A stretch of DNA of 64,000 bases from Kibdelosporangium aridum (lineage in GTDB: Bacteria; Actinomycetota; Actinomycetes; Mycobacteriales; Pseudonocardiaceae): the NCBI RefSeq assembly GCF_900176515.1, contig NZ_FWXV01000001.1, forward strand, positions 1,054,001 through 1,118,000. The letters are read 5' to 3'. The position numbers and the translations under genes were made by a program. Of the stretch, positions 58,837-64,000 are shown piece after piece (position 1 is the stretch's first letter; each line of letters starts with the position of its first letter). Under the pieces are notes generated by a model that was given only the letters and a program-made list of their open reading frames with translations, searched no databases and had not been told where the DNA came from.

Positions 58837-59637
58837 ATGCGGACGACGACTGTGCTGGCGCGACGGCCCGGGTTCGGGATCGACGTCGTGACCTGCCGGG
58901 ATGACCACACCGGGTGGTCGACGCCGGAGCCGAGGGCGGGCTTCGGGTTCGTGCTGGCCTGGCGGGGCCGGTTCCGCTTCTCGTCGCACGGGCGTGAGGT
59001 CGATGTCGACCGGACCGTCGGGTACGTGACCGTTCCTGGGGCAGAGGAGCGGTTCTCGCATCCGGTGGGCGGGGATGTGTGTACCTCGGTGGCTGTGGCT
59101 CCAGAACTGTGGCGAGGTTCGGATGGGCCTGCGCTGTACGTCGACGCGCGGGTGGATTTGGCGCATCGGCGGCTGTTGGCTGCCGTTCACAGTGGGGATG
59201 TCGACTACGCGGTGGTCGACGAGTTACTCCGGCTGCTGGTGATCGCTGGCAGGTCGCCTGTCGGGGACGGGTCGCGGGAGCGCACGATGGTGGCGGCTGC
59301 CCGTGCGGCGGTTCTGGCCGAGGATCCGGGTGGTCTGTTACCGCTGGCCGGGAAGCTCGGGGTGTCGCCGTATCGGTTGAGCCGGGCGTTTCCACGGGAG
59401 CTTGGGGTTTCGGTCACGCAGTACCGCAACCGGGTCAGGGCGGCCAAGGCCCTCGACCGGATCGCCGAGGGGGAGCGGGACCTCGCCGGGCTCGCGGCCG
59501 ACCTGGGGTTCGCCGATCAGGCGCACCTGTCGCGGGTGCTCAAGGCCCAGGTCGGGCGGACACCGGGGGCGTTGCGCGCGCTGCTGCAAGAATCTTCAAG
59601 ACCAGGACAGGACCCACGCCGAGACTCGTCGGCATGA
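58837..59637 (+). CDS. AraC-family transcription regulator
   Basis: A 266-residue regulator from ATG 58837, placed by the TAGCGT-N7 box. The N-terminal cupin-like sensor region (GFGFVLAWRGRFRFSSHGREVDVDRTVGYVTVPGAEERFSHP) precedes a C-terminal double helix-turn-helix (LPLAGKLGVSPYRLSRAFPRELGVSVTQYRNRVRAAKALDRI...LAGLAADLGFADQAHLSRVLKAQVGRTPGALR). It overlaps the next gene by four bases (ATGA). Linkage to a DNA alkyltransferase suggests a role in alkylation or electrophile stress. Confidence 0.88.
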   Translation: MRTTTVLARRPGFGIDVVTCRDDHTGWSTPEPRAGFGFVLAWRGRFRFSSHGREVDVDRTVGYVTVPGAEERFSHPVGGDVCTSVAVAPELWRGSDGPALYVDARVDLAHRRLLAAVHSGDVDYAVVDELLRLLVIAGRSPVGDGSRERTMVAAARAAVLAEDPGGLLPLAGKLGVSPYRLSRAFPRELGVSVTQYRNRVRAAKALDRIAEGERDLAGLAADLGFADQAHLSRVLKAQVGRTPGALRALLQESSRPGQDPRRDSSA

Positions 59638-59987
59638 CCCACACGTTGACAACCGTAGTGATCGACAGCGCCCAACCGTTGGCACTGGCCAAGTTCTACC
59701 AGGCCGTCACCGGCTGGGAACTCGCCTCCGGAACGGACGACTTCGCCTCGCTCACCGGCGGCCCGGTCGGCCTGGCGTTCCAGTACGTGCCGGACTACCG
59801 CGCCGCCGGCTGGCCTGATCAGGGCAAGCACGTGCATCTCGACTTCGAAGTGGACGATGTGACCGCGGCGGTCCGGGAGCTGGAAGGTGCCGGTGCGACC
59901 AAACCCGAGTTCCAGCCCGGTGGCGAGGACTGGACGGTGTTGCAGGACCCGGAGGGCCATGTGTTCTGCCTGGTGCCACGAGGATAA
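59634..59987 (+). CDS. VOC-family (glyoxalase/bleomycin-resistance fold) protein
   Basis: A 117-residue protein of two beta-alpha-beta-beta-beta units, starting at the ATG overlapping the AraC stop. VVIDSAQPLALAKFYQAVTGWELASG and HLDFEVDDVTAAVRELEGAGATKPEF are typical, ending DPEGHVFCLVPRG. His and Glu/Asp metal positions are plausible (KHVHLDFE). The substrate could be an electrophile or a drug. Middle gene of the operon; ogt follows after 11 bases. Confidence 0.86.
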   Translation: MTHTLTTVVIDSAQPLALAKFYQAVTGWELASGTDDFASLTGGPVGLAFQYVPDYRAAGWPDQGKHVHLDFEVDDVTAAVRELEGAGATKPEFQPGGEDWTVLQDPEGHVFCLVPRG

Positions 59988-59998
59988 GAGAGGACAGG

Positions 59999-60526
59999 AT
60001 GAGTGCTGACGTCGCCATCGGCTCGCTGGAGACCCCAGTGGGGCGGCTGCACGTGGCCGTGACCGACGTCGGCCTCGTCGACGTGAGCTGGGCCGAGACA
60101 CGGGTCGCGTTACGCGTCGTCGACGACCCTGTACGGACCAAGGCCGTGCTGGACATGCTGGCGGAGTACTTCCGCGGTGAGCGCAAGCGGTTCGACATCC
60201 CGATCGACTGGCGGCTGACTTCGGGTGTGCAGCGGGACGTGCTGGAGACGTTGTACTCCACTGTGGACTACGGTCAGTCCGTCACGTACGGCGAACTCGC
60301 TGTCCGCAGTGGAGACCGCGTGCCCGCGCGCGGAATCGGCTCGATCATGGGCTCGAATCCCGTCCCGATTGTCGTTCCCTGCCACCGGGTCGTCGCCAGT
60401 GACGGACTCGGTGGCTACAGCGGCGGAACGGGACGAGACGGCCTCGCGGTCAAGCAGTGGTTGCTGATCATGGAGGGAGCGCTGCCACCGACCCTCGGCT
60501 GGGATCCCGGCCGCCTCGAGCTCTGA
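59999..60526 (+). CDS. ogt: Methylated-DNA-[protein]-cysteine S-methyltransferase
   Basis: A 175-residue suicide DNA-repair protein that transfers O6-alkyl groups from guanine to its own cysteine. The active site is VPCHRVV, preceded by the helix-turn-helix region VTYGELAVRSGDRVPARGIGSIMGSNPVPIVVPCHR; the arginine finger is in that helix. The N-terminal ribonuclease-like domain is short. ATG 59999 has AGAGGACAGG upstream. The last 59 bases overlap the convergent GGDEF gene. Confidence 0.92.
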   Translation: MSADVAIGSLETPVGRLHVAVTDVGLVDVSWAETRVALRVVDDPVRTKAVLDMLAEYFRGERKRFDIPIDWRLTSGVQRDVLETLYSTVDYGQSVTYGELAVRSGDRVPARGIGSIMGSNPVPIVVPCHRVVASDGLGGYSGGTGRDGLAVKQWLLIMEGALPPTLGWDPGRLEL

Positions 60527-61718
60527 CCGCGGCGCAGACCTTGTTGCGGCCCTGCTTCTTCGCCCGGTACATCGCTTGATCGGCCACGGCGAGCACGTCG
60601 TCGAGCGAAGCGCCTGAGTCGCTGTGCACGGCCACACCGACCGACACGGAGATGCCCCGCACGACGGTGCCGGAATGCGTGACTTCCAGGAGGGTCACGG
60701 CGTGCCGGATGCGTTCCGCGACGCTCATCGAATGATCCTGGGACGTCGCCGGCAGCAGGACAACGAACTCCTCGCCGCCGAACCGGCCGACGAGGTCGCC
60801 CTTGCGTACCTCGTCGGAGATGGTGGACGCGACCGCGCGCAGCACGGCATCCCCGGCGAGGTGACCGTGTGTGTCGTTGATCCGTTTGAAGAAGTCCACG
60901 TCGATCATCAGCACGCCGTACGGCTGTGACGCCTGCGCGAGTTCGGCGCTCGCACGGCGCTGCCATTCGCCCGCAGTCAGCACGCCGGTCTTGGCGTCGT
61001 GCCCGGAGGTCATATGCAGCTGTCTGCTGAGATCGCCTCGTGGCAGCAGCACAACAGGCAGCAGCACCAGCAGGATCATGGCCGGGTGCTCGATCAGCAG
61101 AACGGCAGTGACCCCGCCGAGGCACAAGGTCGTCGTTTCGAGCAGGTGGTCAGCCAACGAGCCGGTCAGCGAGACGACTGTCCGAGATGGGTTGTGCAGC
61201 CGGAAGCCGATCACCACCAGCACCAGATTGACGAGCATGTAGGCCACGCCGCTGAGCACGATCGAGACCGAACCCAGCGGCAGGGACAACGCGCTTTGGG
61301 CGGCAACGACCGACAGCGCGGCCGTCGCCGCGGAACACACGGCCCGATAGAGCCGGACGCTCGGCACCACTCGCCAGATCCGCAGCCACAGGTGGGCGTA
61401 TGTCAGCGCGGCCAGCGCACAGGCGATGCTGAGCGGCAGCAGCAACGCTCCAGCGAAGAGCCAGACCGACGTCATGTTCACGTGCGGGTTGTTGCTGAAG
61501 AACCGTCGCATGCGTTCTACCTGCACCGACAGCTCGGCTTGCGTCACCGCCGCGGCCAGCAGGGCCACGAACCAGACCCAGTCCTGACCGGTCACGGCGC
61601 GGCCTGGCAAGATCACCGGCAGCATGACCGCGGCGAGTTCGAGCGTGAGGTAGTACGGCAGGACCCCGCTCGGTGCGCTGAGCAGCCGAGCACCCCTGGA
61701 ATCGCGTGAGGTATCCAC
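60468..61718 (-). CDS. Membrane GGDEF-domain diguanylate cyclase
   Basis: A 416-residue protein from GTG 61718, which has an excellent GGGGGAGGAA site; the frame extends further upstream without support. Residues about 20-230 form seven or eight membrane helices. The C-terminal GGDEF domain has VLMIDVDFFKRINDTHGHLAGDAVL and the active-site motif GGEEF in GRFGGEEFVVLLP, so it should make cyclic di-GMP. No RxxD inhibitory site was noted. The upstream gap to the next gene (61719-62023) holds an AT-rich stretch and an operator-like palindrome. Confidence 0.88.
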   Translation of the reverse strand: MDTSRDSRGARLLSAPSGVLPYYLTLELAAVMLPVILPGRAVTGQDWVWFVALLAAAVTQAELSVQVERMRRFFSNNPHVNMTSVWLFAGALLLPLSIACALAALTYAHLWLRIWRVVPSVRLYRAVCSAATAALSVVAAQSALSLPLGSVSIVLSGVAYMLVNLVLVVIGFRLHNPSRTVVSLTGSLADHLLETTTLCLGGVTAVLLIEHPAMILLVLLPVVLLPRGDLSRQLHMTSGHDAKTGVLTAGEWQRRASAELAQASQPYGVLMIDVDFFKRINDTHGHLAGDAVLRAVASTISDEVRKGDLVGRFGGEEFVVLLPATSQDHSMSVAERIRHAVTLLEVTHSGTVVRGISVSVGVAVHSDSGASLDDVLAVADQAMYRAKKQGRNKVCAAVRARGGRDPSRGSVAALPP

Positions 61719-61915
61719 TGTTCCTCCCCCGAGAAGTGGATGACCGCCGAGCGTAGCCACATCGCCACGCTCTGAACAGGGAGTTCCGCCTACCGGCTGA
61801 TACCAACCGGACTGGGCCGGCGCTATTTGTTTAGTATGTGAACTATTTAAAGTCCTGTGTGTACAACGGAAACCTGTCGTTGACATGAGCAGATAGCCAC
61901 GTCACACTCAGGCCC

Positions 61916-61929
61916 GGGAGAGCGCTCCC
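61916..61929 (+). promoter_or_regulatory. LacI-type operator-like palindrome before the sugar dehydrogenase
   Basis: GGGAGAGCGCTCCC contains the palindromic core GAGCGCTC and resembles the GGGAGCGCTCCC operators of actinobacterial carbohydrate genes. TTGACA lies upstream at 61880-61885. The rest of 61719-62023 shows only an AT-rich stretch around 61830. Confidence 0.4.
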
Positions 61930-62023
61930 TCAGTTGGATACCGGACCACGCCCCGCCGCCAGCGCTGGCCGGATCCGCCCGTGCCCAACCCTGCCCGCAC
62001 GGGCCGATCTCGGAAGGAGAACC

Positions 62024-64000
62024 GTGACTTCCGGTTACTCTGTCACTTTCGCGCGCCCAAAACGGCTGTTCGCAGCCGGTTTACTGGTCGCTGCCACCGT
62101 TACCGTCGGGCCGATGGCCGTCACTGGCCAGGCCGCGCCGCCAGTCAATCCTGCGGACTACCAGCAGATCACGCTGGCCAAGGGTGAGCCGGAGATGGGC
62201 GAACCGATGTCGATGACGGTGCTGCCCGACCGAACTGTCCTGCACACCGCGAGAAATGGCACGGTCCGGGCCACCGACGCGGCCGGCAACACCAGAGTCA
62301 TCGGCACCATCCCGGTGTACAGCCACGACGAGGAGGGCATGCAGGGCATCGCCGCCGACCCCGGCTTTGCCACGAACAGGTTCATCTACATCTTCTACGC
62401 ACCACCGTTGTCCACCCCCGCGGGCGACGCACCGCTCAACGGGACGGCCGCGGACTTCGCCCGGTTCAACGGCGTCAACCGGCTCGCGCGCTACACCCTC
62501 AACAGTGACCTGACCATCAACATGGCCAGCGCGCGCACCATTCTCGAAGTGCCCACCAGCCGCGGCCTGTGCTGCCACGTCGGCGGTGACATCGACTTCG
62601 ACGCGGCCGGAAACCTGTACCTGACCACAGGCGACGACTCCAACCCGTTCGTCGACGGGTACGCCCCGCTGGACGACCGGCCGAGCCGCAACCCGGCTGT
62701 CGACGCCCAGCGCAGCGCCGCGAACTCCAACGACCTGCGCGGCAAACTGTTGCGTATCAAGGTCAATGCCGACGGCAGCTACTCGATCCCGGCCGGCAAC
62801 ATGTTCCCGCAGGGGACGGCCAACACGCGGCCCGAGATCTACGCCATGGGCTTCCGCAACCCGTTCCGGATGAACGTGGACAAGGCGACCGGCATCGTCT
62901 ACCTCGGTGACTACGGTCCTGACGCGGGAAGCACAACAAACCGCGGCCCCAGCGGCCAGGTCGAGTTCAACCGGGTCACCAGCCCCGGCTTCTACGGCTG
63001 GCCGTACTGCACCGGCAGCAACACCGCCACCGAGACGTACGCGCAGTACAACTACGACACCGGTGCCGTGGGCGCGAAGTTCAACTGCGGCGCGCCGGTG
63101 AACAACTCCCGTAACAACACCGGTATCAAGAACCTGCCCGCGGCGAAGCCCGCGTGGATCAAGTACGCCGGTGACAGCGGTTCGCCGCCGGAGTTCGGTG
63201 GCGGCTCCGAGTCACCGATGGGTGCGCCGGTGTACCGCTTCGACCCGAACCTGCAGTCCTCGGTGAAGTTCCCGCAGTCGTTGGACGGACACGTGTTCGC
63301 CACCGAGTTCGGCCGCCGCTGGATCAAGGACATCGAAGTGCTGTCCAACGGTGACCGCGGCACGATCCAGCCGTTCCCGTGGTCCGGCACGCAGATCATG
63401 GACGCGCAGTTCGGCCCGGACGGCGCACTGTACATTTTGGACTACGGCACCGGCTGGTTCCAGGGTGACGCGAACTCGGCCGTCTACCGCATCGAGTACC
63501 GGCCAGCGGGCCAGCGGCCACCGGTCGCCGCGGCCAGCGCCAACCGGACATCCGGTGCGGCACCGCTGGCAGTGAACTTCTCGTCGGCCGGGTCGTCCGA
63601 TCCGGACGGTGGACCGTTGACCTACCGCTGGACCTTCGGTGACGGCGGTACTTCAACAGCTGCGAACCCGTCGCACACCTACACCGCGAACGGGACGTAC
63701 ACGGCGCAAGTCACCGTAACGGACAACCAAAACCTGACCGCCAACGCGAGCGTGATCATCAACGTCGGCAACACCGCGCCGACAGTGACAGTCGAACTGC
63801 CCGCGCACGGCCAGGTGTTCAACTTCGGCGACACTGTTCCGTTCCGGATCAGGGTGACTGACCCCGAGGACGGCACCATCGACTGCAGCCGCGTCAAGAT
63901 GACCTACATCCTGGGCCACGACAGCCACGGCCACGCGATCACCTCGCAAAACGGTTGTACAGGAAGCATTGCGACGCCGTTGGACGGTGAACACGACACG
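62024..64000 (+). CDS. Secreted PQQ-dependent sugar dehydrogenase-like protein with PKD domain, incomplete
   Basis: The frame opens at GTG 62024 (GGAAGGAG just upstream) and stays open to the window end, giving 659 residues without a stop. A Sec signal (RLFAAGLLVAATVTVGPMAVTGQA) leads to a glucose/sorbosone dehydrogenase-type propeller (MTVLPDRTVLHTARNGTVRATD, GMQGIAADPGFATNRFIYIFYAP, EIYAMGFRNPFRMNVD, GYFGWPYC-like GFYGWPYC, FGPDGALYILDYGTGW). A PKD domain follows (SGAAPLAVNFSSAGSSDPDGGPLTYRWTFGDGGTS), then the start of another beta domain (TVTVELPAHGQVFNFGDTVPFRIRVTDPEDG). It is extracellular and probably acts on or binds carbohydrate; cofactor use is inferred from the family. Confidence 0.87.
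   Translation, partial: MTSGYSVTFARPKRLFAAGLLVAATVTVGPMAVTGQAAPPVNPADYQQITLAKGEPEMGEPMSMTVLPDRTVLHTARNGTVRATDAAGNTRVIGTIPVYSHDEEGMQGIAADPGFATNRFIYIFYAPPLSTPAGDAPLNGTAADFARFNGVNRLARYTLNSDLTINMASARTILEVPTSRGLCCHVGGDIDFDAAGNLYLTTGDDSNPFVDGYAPLDDRPSRNPAVDAQRSAANSNDLRGKLLRIKVNADGSYSIPAGNMFPQGTANTRPEIYAMGFRNPFRMNVDKATGIVYLGDYGPDAGSTTNRGPSGQVEFNRVTSPGFYGWPYCTGSNTATETYAQYNYDTGAVGAKFNCGAPVNNSRNNTGIKNLPAAKPAWIKYAGDSGSPPEFGGGSESPMGAPVYRFDPNLQSSVKFPQSLDGHVFATEFGRRWIKDIEVLSNGDRGTIQPFPWSGTQIMDAQFGPDGALYILDYGTGWFQGDANSAVYRIEYRPAGQRPPVAAASANRTSGAAPLAVNFSSAGSSDPDGGPLTYRWTFGDGGTSTAANPSHTYTANGTYTAQVTVTDNQNLTANASVIINVGNTAPTVTVELPAHGQVFNFGDTVPFRIRVTDPEDGTIDCSRVKMTYILGHDSHGHAITSQNGCTGSIATPLDGEHDT

Overview
The window is high-GC actinobacterial chromosome. 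The complete Pup-proteasome locus (dop, pup, prcB, prcA, pafA, pafB, pafC), the tatA-tatC pair that follows it, many GTG starts and the style of the hypothetical proteins suggest a filamentous actinomycete, most likely in or near the Pseudonocardiaceae. The family is inferred from gene content and was not tested. No rRNA, tRNA, CRISPR array, insertion sequence or prophage was seen.

Layout. 1-16.6 kb is the protein-degradation and export core: an incomplete gene of unknown function, a lipoprotein, dop-pup-prcB-prcA, then (after a terminator) a 1,086-residue fusion of a degenerate caspase-like domain to an EccC/FtsK-type triple ATPase. Next come a PAP2-diacylglycerol kinase fusion on the minus strand, pafA, the DNA-damage regulators pafB-pafC, tatA, tatC and a second lipid kinase. 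16.6-24.2 kb holds the helicase helY, a DUF4333 protein, an Eis-like acetyltransferase, a SAM methyltransferase, an ECF sigma pair and a DUF218 protein. 24.2-30.4 kb contains two decayed genes, a 5'-3' exonuclease, a LacI regulator with a sugar-acid aldolase/dehydratase and an IlvD-type dehydratase, and a shrunken TIR-WD40 gene. 30.5-36.4 kb is mostly metabolism and transport: MFS exporter, M24 peptidase with an Lrp regulator, purine permease, secreted SGNH hydrolase and a GNAT.

36.4-39.5 kb is the most system-like accessory block. A two-gene minus-strand operon (HTH protein with an uncharacterised C-terminal domain, then a glycosyltransferase-like protein) diverges from a small class III nucleotidyl-cyclase-like gene. 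The shared promoter region carries repeated TTCAG half-sites. Then follow a type II thioesterase with TetR, a solute-binding lipoprotein, a secreted LVIVD protein, a GC-rich degenerate repeat tract, a PAS-PP2C-HATPase-STAS protein, a cysteine-free HesB-like protein, an acyltransferase, a DUF1707 protein and a TIR protein. 49.7-56.8 kb is a MoxR-DUF58-transglutaminase-like operon ending in a secreted propeller/PKD/beta-helix protein whose 3' part is far less GC-rich. 56.8-64 kb has an XRE-TPR regulator, a secreted I36-like protein, an AraC-VOC-ogt operon, a GGDEF protein and the start of a PQQ-type sugar dehydrogenase with a PKD domain.

How the parts work together. PafA attaches Pup to target proteins and Dop removes it; PrcA and PrcB form the proteasome core. 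No Mpa/ARC ATPase is visible here. PafB-PafC is known in mycobacteria as a DNA-damage transcription activator. The promoters of helY and of the AraC-VOC-ogt operon both carry TTGTCGTA placed exactly 17 bases before a TANNNT -10 box, which is the geometry of PafBC-dependent promoters. A second promoter pattern is widespread: a TANNNT box ending 5-8 bases before the start codon, implying leaderless transcripts. It supports the starts chosen for dop, pafA, pafB, helY and about ten other genes.
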